DNA of 64,000 nucleotides from Fidelibacterota bacterium (GTDB lineage Bacteria; Pseudomonadota; Alphaproteobacteria; Rhodospirillales; Rhodospirillaceae). Position 1 is the stretch's first letter, and the number at the start of each line of letters is the position of its first letter. Position numbers and translations under genes: made by a program. The stretch spans positions 1 to 64,000 of the forward strand of contig CANJRA010000001.1 of the NCBI GenBank assembly GCA_947476625.1, written 5' to 3'. The notes below the pieces were generated by a model that was not told the origin of the DNA, did not search any database, and saw nothing but the letters and a program-made list of their open reading frames with translations. Shown here piece after piece: positions 16,245-26,070 of the stretch.

Positions 16245-18032
16245 TCAATCAGCCGCGATACCAGCTTGCGAAGGCATTTGCAGCGCGTGCAGGCGCGCAT
16301 AAATGCCGCCCTCGCCCAAGAGCATCGCGTGACTGCCCGTCTCAACAATGCGGCCCTGATCGACCACGCAAATCTGCTCGGCAGCGGCGATGGTGGACAA
16401 GCGGTGGGCGATGACGAGCGTTGTGCGACCCTGCTTCAGTCGATCCAGTGCGGCTTGTACTTGTCGTTCGGTTTCGGCATCAAGCGCGCTGGTGGCTTCG
16501 TCGAGCAGCAAGATCGGCGCGTCTTTCAGCAAGGCGCGCGCGATGGCGATGCGCTGGCGTTGGCCGCCGGACAATGTCTGGCCGCGCTCGCCGACGACGG
16601 TGTCATAGGATTCAGGAAGGGCCGCGATAAACTCGTGTGCGCCGGCGGCGCGGGCGGCGTCTTCGACTTCGGCGTCCAAGGCGCTGGGACGGCCATGGCG
16701 GATGTTGGCCCGCACGCTGTCGTCGAACAGCACGACATCTTGGCTGACGAGCGCAACCGAATCGCGCAGGGACGCCAACGTGGCATCGGCGATGTTGATG
16801 CCGTCGATCATGATCTTGCCCGATGTGACATCGTAAAAACGCGGCATCAGATTGAGGATTGTTGTTTTACCGGCGCCGGACGAACCAACCAGAGCGGTCG
16901 TCTTACCGGCGGGCGCGGTGAAACTGATGCCCTTCAGCGCTTGCAGACCACTGCCGTACGAGAAGGTGACGTTGTCGAAGCGCACTTCGCCGCGATCGAC
17001 CTTGAGCGTCAGCGCGTTGGGCTTTTCAGCCATGGCCGGTTTTGTATCCAGCACCGAGAACAGGCGCTGCGCACCCGCCAGACCTTCGTTGACGTTAGCA
17101 TTGGCGTTGGCGAGGGCTTTCATCGGCCGGTAGGCGGATAGCAGCGCGGTGATGAAGGAGAAGAAGGCGCCGGCGGTGGTTTCGCCCTCGATGACGCGCC
17201 AGCCGCCGTAAACGATCACGATTGTCACAGCCACGCCGCCGAATGTTTCCATCAGCGGGCTTGCGAGCGCCTTCACACGTTCGGCCTTGATGACAAGATT
17301 GCGGATGGTCGTGGTCAGCATTTCGGCGCGCTGCTCTTCATAGGCTTCCATGCGGTAGGCTTTGACGAGGCGGATACCGCTGAGGCTTTGTTCGACCAAG
17401 GTCATGAACGCGCCGGTATGGGCTTGGGTGTTGGCGGTGACTTTGCGCAAACGACGGCCCAGCGTGCTGATGGGAATGACCGTCGCCGGAAAAGCGACGA
17501 AGGCCACCGAGGCCAGCAGCCAGTCCTGATAGAACATGACGCCGACCAGGAAGATAATGGACAGCGCTTCGCGCCCGAGACCGGTCAAGGCAGTCGAGAC
17601 CGCGACGCGCATGGCGGCGATGTCGGTGGTGAGGCGCGAGATCAGGGTGCCGGTGCGATGGGCCGCAAAGAACGTCAGGTCCATGCGCAAAAGATGCCGG
17701 AACAGCCGGTTCTGCAAATCCGTGAGCACGGTCTGACCAAGGCGGGTCATGATCACGGTCTGACCGTAGGCGCCGATACCTTTGACGGCAAAGGTCGCAA
17801 ACACCGCCAGACCCACCGGCCACAGCAAGTCCGCGCGACGCTCGACAAAAACCTTGTTGACGACGGGGTCCATGAGCCAAGCCAAGGCGGCCGTCGACAA
17901 CGCGACCGCCATCATGCAGACCCCGGCCAGCACAAACCGTCCAGCGTAAGGGGCGACGGCCTCTTGCAACAGGCGGCGGTAGAGCGCGCCCGTAGACAGA
18001 AAAGGGGCTGGCGATGAGTCCGGTTGAGCCAT
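16245..18032 (-). CDS. msbA: MsbA-type lipid ABC exporter
   Basis: A 595-residue half-transporter with six membrane helices in residues about 30-320 and a C-terminal ATPase: Walker A VGSSGAGKTT near 382, signature TLSGGQRQRIAIARAL near 495, Walker B ILLLDEATSALD, and a switch histidine in VIAHRLST. It would work as a homodimer in the inner membrane. MsbA flips lipid A precursors, and divergent genes for a probable C3-amino sugar support an envelope role, but related exporters of other substrates share this motif set. The stop overlaps the start region of the TPR fragment. Confidence 0.82.
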   Translation of the reverse strand: MAQPDSSPAPFLSTGALYRRLLQEAVAPYAGRFVLAGVCMMAVALSTAALAWLMDPVVNKVFVERRADLLWPVGLAVFATFAVKGIGAYGQTVIMTRLGQTVLTDLQNRLFRHLLRMDLTFFAAHRTGTLISRLTTDIAAMRVAVSTALTGLGREALSIIFLVGVMFYQDWLLASVAFVAFPATVIPISTLGRRLRKVTANTQAHTGAFMTLVEQSLSGIRLVKAYRMEAYEEQRAEMLTTTIRNLVIKAERVKALASPLMETFGGVAVTIVIVYGGWRVIEGETTAGAFFSFITALLSAYRPMKALANANANVNEGLAGAQRLFSVLDTKPAMAEKPNALTLKVDRGEVRFDNVTFSYGSGLQALKGISFTAPAGKTTALVGSSGAGKTTILNLMPRFYDVTSGKIMIDGINIADATLASLRDSVALVSQDVVLFDDSVRANIRHGRPSALDAEVEDAARAAGAHEFIAALPESYDTVVGERGQTLSGGQRQRIAIARALLKDAPILLLDEATSALDAETERQVQAALDRLKQGRTTLVIAHRLSTIAAAEQICVVDQGRIVETGSHAMLLGEGGIYARLHALQMPSQAGIAAD

Positions 18033-18313
18033 GGGTCGACGGCGGCCTAAAGCCTGGGTGGAACGGGTGGGGACACATATATAAGCATCGGAAGAGACTT
18101 AACGCCGCCCACGGTGCCTTGTCCAGGGAACCCGGCTGTGCCCGCAACCCATTCCATTTGCATGCGTTGTGACCAAAGGTTACGTTGCCGGTGGTATTTC
18201 ATGTTTTCGCCTTAGTTTCGGTGCTCATTCCAAGTCGTGGACTCAAATTACACCCTGCTCGGCGTCTTAATCCTCTCCACTGACCAAATCTCATAATCAG
18301 GACTCTGCTTTTC
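18033..18313. promoter_or_regulatory. Divergent promoter region between msbA and the transaminase
   Basis: A 281-base gap between two genes that run apart, so it must contain both promoters. I see no strong operator dyad or riboswitch. AGGACT just before ATG 18314 is the ribosome site of the right-hand gene. Confidence 0.45.
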
Positions 18314-19465
18314 ATGCGTGACTCAGCGACGGCCCCGGTCGAACTTCTCCCGGTTGCCTTTATCGATCTGCAGGCCCAGAGGGCGCGGATCGGCGCACGG
18401 ATGGAGGCTGCGATCGGTCGCGTGTTGGCGCACGGCGGCTTCATTATGGGACCCGAAGTCGCCGAAGCGGAGCGCAAGCTGGCCGCGCAATGCGGCGCCA
18501 AGCACGTGATTAGCTGCTCCAGCGGCACCACGGCTTTGGTGATGGCGCTGATGGCTAAAGAGGTCGGGCGCGGCGACGCTGTTTTTGTGCCGTCGTTTAC
18601 CTTCACGGCGACGGCGGAGGCACCAGCCATTGTCGGCGCAACGCCTGTGTTCGTGGACGTTCTGCCCGATACATATAACGTCGATCCGGCGAGCCTCGAG
18701 CGCGCCATCGCCGTGGCGCGCCAGACGGGCTTGCGGCCGGCCTGCGTCATTGCGGTCGATCTGTTCGGCCAACCGGCGGACTACGACGCGCTCAAAGATG
18801 TCACCAGCCGCCACGACATGTGGATTCTGGACGATGCTGCGCAAGGCTACGGCGCGCATTATAAAGGTCGGGCGCTTGGCACATGCGCCGAGATTACCGC
18901 TACCAGCTTCTATCCGTCGAAGCCCCTGGGCTGTTACGGCGACGGCGGCGCAGTATTTACCGACGACGACGACATCGCACGGCGCTTGCGGCAAGTGCGC
19001 GTCCATGGTCAGGGTCATGACCGCAATGAAAATGTACGCATCGGTTTGACGGCGCGATTAGATTCTATTCAGGCTGCCGTGCTGTTAGAAAAGTTGACGA
19101 TTTTCGACGCTGAATGCGCCGAACGTAACGTGATCGCCGCGCGCTACACCGCAGGGTTAGCCGGTGTCGTTGCGACGCCGGTTGTACGGGCCGATTGCAC
19201 ATCGGTCTGGGCACAATACACCGTCACCTCGCCGCGCCGCGACCGCATCGCCGCAAGCTTGCAGACACAAAACATTCCGACGCAGATTTTTTATTCCAAA
19301 CCCATCCACACGCAACCGCCGTATCGCGGCTTTCCGGTTGCCGGCGGCGGATTGCCGGTAACGGAACGTTTGGCGCAGGAAGTCATCAGCCTTCCTATGC
19401 ACCCCTATCTGACGGCCCCGATTCAGGATCGCATCATCGCCGCGGTGCGCGCGGCCGTCGCTTGA
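18314..19465 (+). CDS. DegT/DnrJ/EryC1-family sugar transaminase
   Basis: A 383-residue PLP enzyme that aminates keto-sugar nucleotides. Visible are FIDLQAQRARI at the start, CSSGTTALVMAL, the ILDDAAQGYGA segment with the cofactor-binding aspartate, and the Schiff-base lysine in SFYPSKPLGCYGDGGA (about residue 204). A Gfo/Idh oxidoreductase follows with overlapping stop and start. This oxidoreductase-transaminase pair is the arrangement that makes 3-amino-3-deoxy hexosamine nucleotides (GnnA/GnnB for lipid A, WbpB/WbpE for O-antigen). The neighbouring MsbA-type exporter favours lipid A, by inference. Confidence 0.88.
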   Translation: MRDSATAPVELLPVAFIDLQAQRARIGARMEAAIGRVLAHGGFIMGPEVAEAERKLAAQCGAKHVISCSSGTTALVMALMAKEVGRGDAVFVPSFTFTATAEAPAIVGATPVFVDVLPDTYNVDPASLERAIAVARQTGLRPACVIAVDLFGQPADYDALKDVTSRHDMWILDDAAQGYGAHYKGRALGTCAEITATSFYPSKPLGCYGDGGAVFTDDDDIARRLRQVRVHGQGHDRNENVRIGLTARLDSIQAAVLLEKLTIFDAECAERNVIAARYTAGLAGVVATPVVRADCTSVWAQYTVTSPRRDRIAASLQTQNIPTQIFYSKPIHTQPPYRGFPVAGGGLPVTERLAQEVISLPMHPYLTAPIQDRIIAAVRAAVA

Positions 19466-20325
19466 AGCTCGCAGTTATCGGCGCTGGGGTTATGGGGCGC
19501 AATTATTTGCGCGCTGCGAAAGCCGCTGGCATTTTCATTGCGGCAGTGATCGACAGCGACATCGCAAAAGCGCAAGACGCCGGGCGCGAATACGACATTG
19601 CCGCAAAAACCACAGTAGAACCGGACATCGAGGCCGTCGTTGTCGCCGTGCCGACGGCCGCGCATGTGACCGTAGCCGTGCCGCTGTTGAAACGCGGCGT
19701 TCATTGTCTGGTCGAAAAGCCATTTGCGAGCAGCGAAGCCGAATGCCGCGCGCTGATGACGGCAGCGGTTGAAAACAACGTGGTTTTGCAGGTCGGCCAT
19801 ATCGAACGTTTCAATCCGGCGGTAGTCGCTTTACTGGCCGAGAGAATCGACCCCGCACGCATCATGGCGATGGCCACGCGGCGCATGGGCCCGGCCAGCG
19901 CGCGCGTAACGGACATCAGCGTCGTGACGGATTTGATGGTGCACGACTTGGACATACTTCTGACGTTGAAGCCTCTGGCCGTGACGAAAGTAACGGCATC
20001 GGGAAGCCGAGATCATGCGGAAGCCGTTTTAACATTCGCCGACGGCACAACCGCATCGCTTGTCGCAAGCCGCACATCACCGACACGTCACCGTGACTTA
20101 CATGTGACAACTGCCGACGCGATCTACCACATGGATTACATTGCCAAGACCCTCGAAACTTCGCACGGCACACAAACGCTTGCGGGCGATGCCTTGGCTG
20201 CGGAATTGGCGGATTTTATCGGCAGCATCGCCAACAAAGCCGCGCCGCGGGTGACCGGCGAGATGGGATTGAACGTCATGAATGTGGCGTGGCGCATTGA
20301 GGCGGCATTGGAAACCGCAGCATGA
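19462..20325 (+). CDS. Gfo/Idh/MocA-family oxidoreductase, probable partner of the transaminase
   Basis: A 287-residue NAD(P)-dependent dehydrogenase. KLAVIGAGVMGRNYLRAA at the N-terminus is the Rossmann motif, and VEKPFAS around residue 86 carries the catalytic lysine of this family. The open frame extends far upstream into the transaminase gene, but TTG 19462 places the Rossmann motif right at the N-terminus and overlaps the preceding stop as TTGA, so I use it. It would oxidise C3 of a UDP-hexosamine for the transaminase to aminate. At 287 residues it is shorter than most relatives. The MFS gene overlaps its stop by four bases. Confidence 0.85.
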   Translation: MKLAVIGAGVMGRNYLRAAKAAGIFIAAVIDSDIAKAQDAGREYDIAAKTTVEPDIEAVVVAVPTAAHVTVAVPLLKRGVHCLVEKPFASSEAECRALMTAAVENNVVLQVGHIERFNPAVVALLAERIDPARIMAMATRRMGPASARVTDISVVTDLMVHDLDILLTLKPLAVTKVTASGSRDHAEAVLTFADGTTASLVASRTSPTRHRDLHVTTADAIYHMDYIAKTLETSHGTQTLAGDALAAELADFIGSIANKAAPRVTGEMGLNVMNVAWRIEAALETAA

Positions 20326-21620
20326 GCGAGGCAACCTCTGCCTCGGACAAAATCGACCGCAAGGCGGTGATCGCATTCTGCCTCTATGACTTCGCCAACT
20401 CGGCTTATACCACCATCATCGTTACCTTCGTTTTCGCGACCTATTTCGCGCAAGGCATTGCCGCCGATGCGACAACCGGCAGCGCGCAATGGAGCTTGGC
20501 CATGGCCGTGGCCGGCGTGTTCATTGCGCTGTTAAGCCCCATTCTCGGCGCTATCGGCGACCAGACCGGACGGCGCAAGCCATGGCTGATCGCGGTCTCG
20601 CTGATCTGTGTGGCCGCGACAGCGATGCTGTGGTTCGCCAAGCCTACGCCCGACGATGTGCCGTGGGCGCTGACGTTTGCCGTCATTGCCACCGTCGGTT
20701 TTGAAATCGGCATGATTTTCTACAATGCGCTTTTACCGGCGATTTCGACGCCCGCGACGTTGGGCCGCATCTCCGGCTGGGCCTGGGGCGTTGGGTATGC
20801 GGGCGGATTGCTGTCGCTCGTCGTGGCGCTGTTTGGATTGGCGCAAGCCGATCCGGCGCCCTTTGGTTTGGATAAAGGGTCTGCGGAACATATACGTGCG
20901 ACGGCATTGCTGGCCGCAGGCTGGTTTACCGTGTTCTCGCTGCCGCTATTTCTATTTGTGAAGGAGCCGGAATCCAGCGGCATTCCGGCCGCCCTGGCGG
21001 TGCGTCAGGGGTTGAAGCAACTTGCGACCTCGCTGCGCAACGTACGCAATCACCGTAATATTTTCCGCTATCTGATCGCCGCGATGATTTATTCCGACGC
21101 GGTGAGCACCATTTTCGTGCTGGGCGGGGTTTATGCGGGCGTGACGTTTGGAATGACTACGGCCGAGATCATTGTGCTCGGCATCAGCTTAAACGTTACC
21201 GCTGGGCTGGGGGCCTTTGCTTTCGGCTGGTTCGACGACCGCGTCGGTTCCAAAAAGACGATCATCATCAGTCTTGCGGCGTTGATCGCGTCAGCGGCCG
21301 TGGTGATGGCGGCGCAGACCAAACCGGTGTTCTGGGTTGCAGCCATCGTGATGAGCACCTTCTTCGGGCCCGTACAGGCCGCGAGCCGCACCATGATGGC
21401 GCGCCTGTCGCCGCCCGCCATGCGCGGCGAAATGTTCGGGCTGTTTGCACTATCGGGAAAAGTGACAGCCTTTGTCGGCCCGGCCCTGGTGGGATGGGTG
21501 ACATTGATGACCGGCAGCTATCGCCTGGGCATGTCGACGACGCTTGTGCTTCTTCTTGCCGGATTATTACTGTTGCGCGGGGTTGAAGAACCTAGTGCCG
21601 GAAGTGACGCATCCCGGTGA
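20322..21620 (+). CDS. MFS permease of the UMF1/Atg22-like family
   Basis: A 432-residue transporter with about twelve helices. The N-terminal [20 protein letters not shown] and the loop [14 protein letters not shown] match the UMF1 group (named for fungal Atg22 vacuole effluxers). Substrates of bacterial members are mostly unknown. ATG 20322 overlaps the oxidoreductase stop as ATGA, so the three genes form one unit; that suggests, without proving, a link to the amino-sugar pathway. Its last 29 bases overlap the 3' end of purH on the other strand. Confidence 0.87.
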   Translation: MSEATSASDKIDRKAVIAFCLYDFANSAYTTIIVTFVFATYFAQGIAADATTGSAQWSLAMAVAGVFIALLSPILGAIGDQTGRRKPWLIAVSLICVAATAMLWFAKPTPDDVPWALTFAVIATVGFEIGMIFYNALLPAISTPATLGRISGWAWGVGYAGGLLSLVVALFGLAQADPAPFGLDKGSAEHIRATALLAAGWFTVFSLPLFLFVKEPESSGIPAALAVRQGLKQLATSLRNVRNHRNIFRYLIAAMIYSDAVSTIFVLGGVYAGVTFGMTTAEIIVLGISLNVTAGLGAFAFGWFDDRVGSKKTIIISLAALIASAAVVMAAQTKPVFWVAAIVMSTFFGPVQAASRTMMARLSPPAMRGEMFGLFALSGKVTAFVGPALVGWVTLMTGSYRLGMSTTLVLLLAGLLLLRGVEEPSAGSDASR

Positions 21621-23169
21621 AGACCATGGCGAGGCATTTCTCGTCGGCGGCCTTGATCACTTCGTCGTCTTTCACGGAACCGCCGGGCTGAATCACGGCG
21701 ACCGCGCCCGCACTTGCGGTGACGAGCAGACCGTCGGGGAACGGGAAGAAGGCATCTGAGGCAACGACTGAGCCAACCGTGAGCGCTTCAGACTGACCGA
21801 GCGCCTGGGCAGCGTCTTTCGATTTGCTGTGAGCAACGCGAGCGGAATCAATGCGGCTCATCTGACCAGCACCGACGCCAACAGTTGCGCCGTCTTTCAC
21901 ATAAACGATGGCGTTGGATTTGACGTGTTTGCAGATCGTGAAGGCGAGCAGCAGATCGTCCATTTGTTGCGGGGTCGGCTTTACTTTGGTGACGACTTTG
22001 AGATCGGCCTTGGTGACGCGGCCGTTGTCGCGGCCTTGCACGAGATAGCCGCCGGCGACATTGCGCACGGTTCTTCCTGGCGCGGCCGGATCTGGCAAGC
22101 CGTTGGTAATAAGCAAACGCAGGTTTTTCTTTTTGGCGAACAGCGCCTTGGCTTCGTCGTCGGCGCCGGGTGCGATGACGACTTCCGTGAACAGCTCGGT
22201 GATCTTGGCGGCGGTGCGGCCGTCAATCGGCCGATTGAGCGCAATGATGCCGCCGAAGGCCGATACGGGATCGCATACCAACGCTTTGGTGTAGGCATCG
22301 AGACAATCGGTGCCGAGTGCTACGCCGCACGGATTGGCGTGCTTGATGATGGCGCAAGCAGGGCCTTCGAATTCGGCGACGAGCTCATAGGCCGCGTCGG
22401 TGTCGTTGATGTTGTTGTAGCTGAGTTCCTTGCCCTGCACTTGCAACGCGGACGCTACGCCGACGCGGGTATCGCCGGTGACATAGAGCGCCGCACTTTG
22501 ATGCGGGTTCTCGCCGTAACGTAAGGTCTGCTTCAGCGTGCCGCCGAAGCTGAGCCAGCGCGGGAATTCCTCGCCCAATTGAGCGGCAAACCACGTCGAG
22601 ATAGCAGCATCGTAAGCCGCCGTGCGCGCATAGGCGCGGGCCGCGAGTTGTTTGCGCGTGATGTCGGTGACCGCACCGCCGTTGATTTTCATATCGGCGA
22701 TGACGACGCCGTAGTCGACGGGATCGACAACCACCGTGACGCCCGCATGGTTTTTGGCCGCCGAGCGGATCATGGCAGGGCCGCCGATGTCGATGTTCTC
22801 AATACAGGTGGCAAAGTCAGCGCCCGCTGCGACGGTCTGCTCGAAGGGATAGAGGTTGACGACGATAAGATCGATGGGACCGATCTTGTGGTCGGCCATG
22901 GTCTTTTCGTGTTCGGCGTTACCGCGAACACCAAGGATGCCGCCGTGAATGGTGGGATGCAGCGTCTTGACGCGGCCATCGAGCATTTCGGGAAATCCGG
23001 TGACTTCGGCGACTTCCTTAACCGGCAGGCCTTCGCTCTTGAGCGCCTTGGCCGTGCCGCCGGTGGAAATCAGTTCCACGCCCGATTGATGAAGGAACTT
23101 GGCGAATTCCAACAATCCGGTCTTGTCGGACAAGGAGAATAAAGCGCGGCGGATGGCGGTCATGGACAC
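21592..23169 (-). CDS. purH: Bifunctional AICAR transformylase / IMP cyclohydrolase
   Basis: This 525-residue enzyme does the last two steps of IMP synthesis. The N-terminal MGS-like cyclohydrolase domain starts [18 protein letters not shown] and includes STGGTAKAL; the transformylase domain carries KHANPCG and ends HFRH. Length and both domains are normal. It overlaps the MFS gene tail to tail by 29 bases and is alone in its direction, apart from the sugar dehydratase gene upstream. Confidence 0.97.
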   Translation of the reverse strand: MSMTAIRRALFSLSDKTGLLEFAKFLHQSGVELISTGGTAKALKSEGLPVKEVAEVTGFPEMLDGRVKTLHPTIHGGILGVRGNAEHEKTMADHKIGPIDLIVVNLYPFEQTVAAGADFATCIENIDIGGPAMIRSAAKNHAGVTVVVDPVDYGVVIADMKINGGAVTDITRKQLAARAYARTAAYDAAISTWFAAQLGEEFPRWLSFGGTLKQTLRYGENPHQSAALYVTGDTRVGVASALQVQGKELSYNNINDTDAAYELVAEFEGPACAIIKHANPCGVALGTDCLDAYTKALVCDPVSAFGGIIALNRPIDGRTAAKITELFTEVVIAPGADDEAKALFAKKKNLRLLITNGLPDPAAPGRTVRNVAGGYLVQGRDNGRVTKADLKVVTKVKPTPQQMDDLLLAFTICKHVKSNAIVYVKDGATVGVGAGQMSRIDSARVAHSKSKDAAQALGQSEALTVGSVVASDAFFPFPDGLLVTASAGAVAVIQPGGSVKDDEVIKAADEKCLAMVFTGMRHFRH

Positions 23170-23276
23170 TCTCTAGCGCGGGCGGAAGGGAATAACGCGC
23201 GAGGATGTAGCACGGGCTAAAAGCGAAAGTGAAGGCCCGTGGAAGCCCTGTGGAAAAGTCGAAGAAAAGCCCGATT

Positions 23277-25181
23277 TTACTTAATGACTTTGAGGTAGGG
23301 CTTGGGTTGCGCCTGCGAACTTCCGCTGGCGCGGCGCAGTTCGGGCACCAGATCGGCAAGGAGCGCCAGGGCAGCCGCTTCATGCTGGTGGCGGCAGGCT
23401 TCGTCCAGGGCGGTGAGCTTCGCGGCAATGATGGCGTAATCTACGGTGCGCGGTCGTGCGATCAGCACGCCGGTCATATCCGTGGCCACCGCCGGTTCCT
23501 GGCCGTGGAAAAGTTCTTCCGACAGCTTCTCGCCTGGACGTAAGCCCGTGACATGAATCGGAATATCGGCGCCGGGCGTCTTGCCGGCGAGGCGAATCAT
23601 CTGCCGCGCCAGATCCATGATTTTCACCGGCGTGCCCATGTCGAGCACGTAAATAGCGCCTTCGTCATTACGCCCAGGTCCGAGAGCGGCGGCTTGCAAA
23701 ACCAGCTCCACCGCTTCGTGTACGGTCATGAAGAAGCGTTCGATATCTTGATGGGTAACGGTGAGCGGCCCGCCCAGGGCCAGCTGTTGCTGGAACAAGG
23801 GTACCACCGATCCCGCCGAGCCCAGCACGTTGCCGAAGCGCACCGTGATGAAGCGCGTGCCCAGCTGCCGCAGGTCGAGCGCCTGACAATAAATCTCGGC
23901 GACGCGCTTGCTGGCGCCCATGACGTTGGAGGGGTTAACGGCCTTGTCGGTGGAAATCATCACGACAGCGCTGACATCCGCAGCGACGCAAGCATCAGCG
24001 ACGTTCCGCGCGCCAACGGCGTTGGTGAGAATACCTTCGAGCGGATTGAGCTCGACCATCGGCACATGTTTCAAGGCAGCGGCATGGAACACGATATCTG
24101 GTTTTTCGCGCGCGATGACATCGGTCATGCGGGCCGCATCGCGCACATCGGCGAGAATGGCCGTCGACGACAGCGCGGCATACCTGCGACGTATGTCCAT
24201 ATCGATGGAATAGAGATTAAACTCGCCGTTATCGAGCATTGTGAGATGCGACGGACCCGCGGCGGAAATCTGGCGCACAAGCTCGGCGCCGATAGAACCG
24301 CCAGCGCCGGTGACAAGAATACGACGCCCGCGAATCATCGCGGCCATAGCAATGCGATCGAGATTGCTTTGCGGACGGCCGAGGAGATCTTCGATGGCAA
24401 TGGGTTTTACGGCGTTGCCGTGCACGCGTTCGAGGCGCACACCCGCCTGATCGGCGAGTTCGAGAAGTTTCTGGACCGTAACGCCGTCGAGATCGCGCCC
24501 GACGAGGATCAATTTTTCGGGACGGAGATTCTTTGCATCGAGATTAGCCACGATGCGCGGCAAGTCTTCGTTGCGGCCCAGAACTTCGACGCCTTGAATG
24601 ACCTGACCGACGCGATCATCGCGCGCCGTGACCATACCAACGATGCACGTGCCGGCGGCGGGCTTACGGATAAAGTGTTCGGCTTCGGCGCCGGCACCGA
24701 TCACCAGCACCGGTATGGCATCAGGTGCGGCGGCGATAGCGCGCGCCGTGGGATCGTTGGACATGCGGTAAATCAGGCGCGGCCCGGCAAGAAACGTCAC
24801 CAGAGCAAGCCAGCTGATAGGCGGCACCGAGCGCGGCAGCCCTTCGAGACGCGCGGCAAAAAACCACACCACGAGAAACAGCAGAACGACGATGGTGGCC
24901 GTGCGCAGAATATTGAAGGCGTCTTTGGCTGAGACGTATTCCCACACATGACGATAGAGACCCGTGAACAGATAGGTCACGGCGGCGATGCCGGCGAAGA
25001 TCGCCGCCATTTCCAGGACCACGGCGCGGTTGTTCAGGAAATCGGTATCAAGGCGCAGAAAAAACGCCGCCAGGAAGGCCGCGAAAGCCATGGCCACGTC
25101 ATGGCCATAGACCAGCAGATTGCGCGGCTGGAGAAACCGCCGCGCAAAGCCGCTTAAGAAGTCGCGGGAGAGAGCCGCCAA
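23277..25181 (-). CDS. Membrane-bound CapD/WbpM-type nucleotide-sugar 4,6-dehydratase
   Basis: A 634-residue protein with four N-terminal membrane helices (about residues 25-125), a CoA-binding-like Rossmann domain (about 130-270) and a C-terminal SDR dehydratase (about 285-600). The NAD motif is VTGAGGSIGAEL, and STDKAVNPSNVMGASKR carries the catalytic lysine region. WbpM/FlmA/PglF-type enzymes convert UDP-GlcNAc to the 4-keto-6-deoxy sugar at the inner membrane for O-antigen or glycoprotein synthesis. No glycosyltransferase is adjacent. The acetyltransferase gene lies just upstream on the same strand, 108 bases away. Confidence 0.9.
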   Translation of the reverse strand: MAALSRDFLSGFARRFLQPRNLLVYGHDVAMAFAAFLAAFFLRLDTDFLNNRAVVLEMAAIFAGIAAVTYLFTGLYRHVWEYVSAKDAFNILRTATIVVLLFLVVWFFAARLEGLPRSVPPISWLALVTFLAGPRLIYRMSNDPTARAIAAAPDAIPVLVIGAGAEAEHFIRKPAAGTCIVGMVTARDDRVGQVIQGVEVLGRNEDLPRIVANLDAKNLRPEKLILVGRDLDGVTVQKLLELADQAGVRLERVHGNAVKPIAIEDLLGRPQSNLDRIAMAAMIRGRRILVTGAGGSIGAELVRQISAAGPSHLTMLDNGEFNLYSIDMDIRRRYAALSSTAILADVRDAARMTDVIAREKPDIVFHAAALKHVPMVELNPLEGILTNAVGARNVADACVAADVSAVVMISTDKAVNPSNVMGASKRVAEIYCQALDLRQLGTRFITVRFGNVLGSAGSVVPLFQQQLALGGPLTVTHQDIERFFMTVHEAVELVLQAAALGPGRNDEGAIYVLDMGTPVKIMDLARQMIRLAGKTPGADIPIHVTGLRPGEKLSEELFHGQEPAVATDMTGVLIARPRTVDYAIIAAKLTALDEACRHQHEAAALALLADLVPELRRASGSSQAQPKPYLKVIK

Positions 25182-25289
25182 GAAAATGCCTCGTTGGATA
25201 TCGTCGCTTAGATATGACGACTATAGCTTAAAGTTTATGCCCGTGACAATTATGGCAATAACCTCAATATGTTACGCCGAAATCTGAGA

Positions 25290-25952
25290 TCACGTCGGCC
25301 TGATTCGCGCGGGGTTGCCGACGACGGTCGCGCCCGCCAGCACGTCCTGGATTACCACCGCGCCCGCGCCGACGACAGCCCCACGGCCAATATGGATGCC
25401 TTGGACGATCACCGCGCCCGCGCCGATGTGGCATTCGTCGTCAACCGTCACCGCGCCACAGAGCACCGCAGCCGGCGCGACATGGCAATGCGCCCCGACG
25501 CGGACGTCATGATCGAGCTGCGCACCAGTGTTGATGATCGTATTGGCGCCAACCGTGCAACCGGGATGCACGATGGCCCCGGTGATAATCTGGCAGCCTT
25601 CGGCCAAGACCGCCGTGGGTGAAACGACCGCGTCGCTGCTGACGACCTGGGCAAACCGATAGCCCTTGGCTTTAAAGGTGTCGAACAGCGCACGCCGCCG
25701 TGCGAGGCCGCTGCTGCCAACCTGAGCGGCGGCATTGCCAAGCGCATTGATGAGCATGAGCGAGGCCGGATCGCGGGCCAGCACCTTATCGTCGCCGCCG
25801 ATGATGGGAACGCCGTCCACCGCTTCGCCGTGCAAATGGGTGTCGGCGTCGACCAGTGCCGTCACGGCGCTGCCGCCGCGGCGCAGAATGTCGATGACGA
25901 CGCGCGCGTGGCCGCCGGCGCAGAGGACGATCAGGTCTAGAGGTGTGGTCAT
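25290..25952 (-). CDS. NeuD/PglD-type sugar acetyltransferase
   Basis: A 220-residue protein with an N-terminal Rossmann-like domain (LIVLCAGGHARVVIDIL) and a C-terminal left-handed beta-helix of hexapeptide repeats, containing GAIVHPGCTVGANTIINTGA and GAHCHVAPAAVLCGAVTV with catalytic-type histidines. PglD and its relatives acetylate the 4-amino sugar made after the PglF/WbpM dehydratase, so the pairing with the downstream dehydratase is meaningful. The C4 transaminase that should work between them is not here unless the one at 18314 serves. ATG 25952 is preferred over an in-frame TTG at 25976. Confidence 0.88.
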   Translation of the reverse strand: MTTPLDLIVLCAGGHARVVIDILRRGGSAVTALVDADTHLHGEAVDGVPIIGGDDKVLARDPASLMLINALGNAAAQVGSSGLARRRALFDTFKAKGYRFAQVVSSDAVVSPTAVLAEGCQIITGAIVHPGCTVGANTIINTGAQLDHDVRVGAHCHVAPAAVLCGAVTVDDECHIGAGAVIVQGIHIGRGAVVGAGAVVIQDVLAGATVVGNPARIRPT

Positions 25953-26070
25953 AGGGCGTGGCCGTCTCAGCTTCAAAGCCGGCGCTAGTTGAATGCCAGC
26001 GTACTTAATATATTGTAGATCATATGGTTAATGGAATCTCACCGTTTTACGCTCACACCTAAGGTCTCGA

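Noticed and set aside
23553-24932. 459-codon plus-strand frame opposite the CapD/WbpM-type gene
   Set aside because: It lies entirely inside a clear dehydratase gene and has the histidine- and arginine-rich content of an antisense frame.
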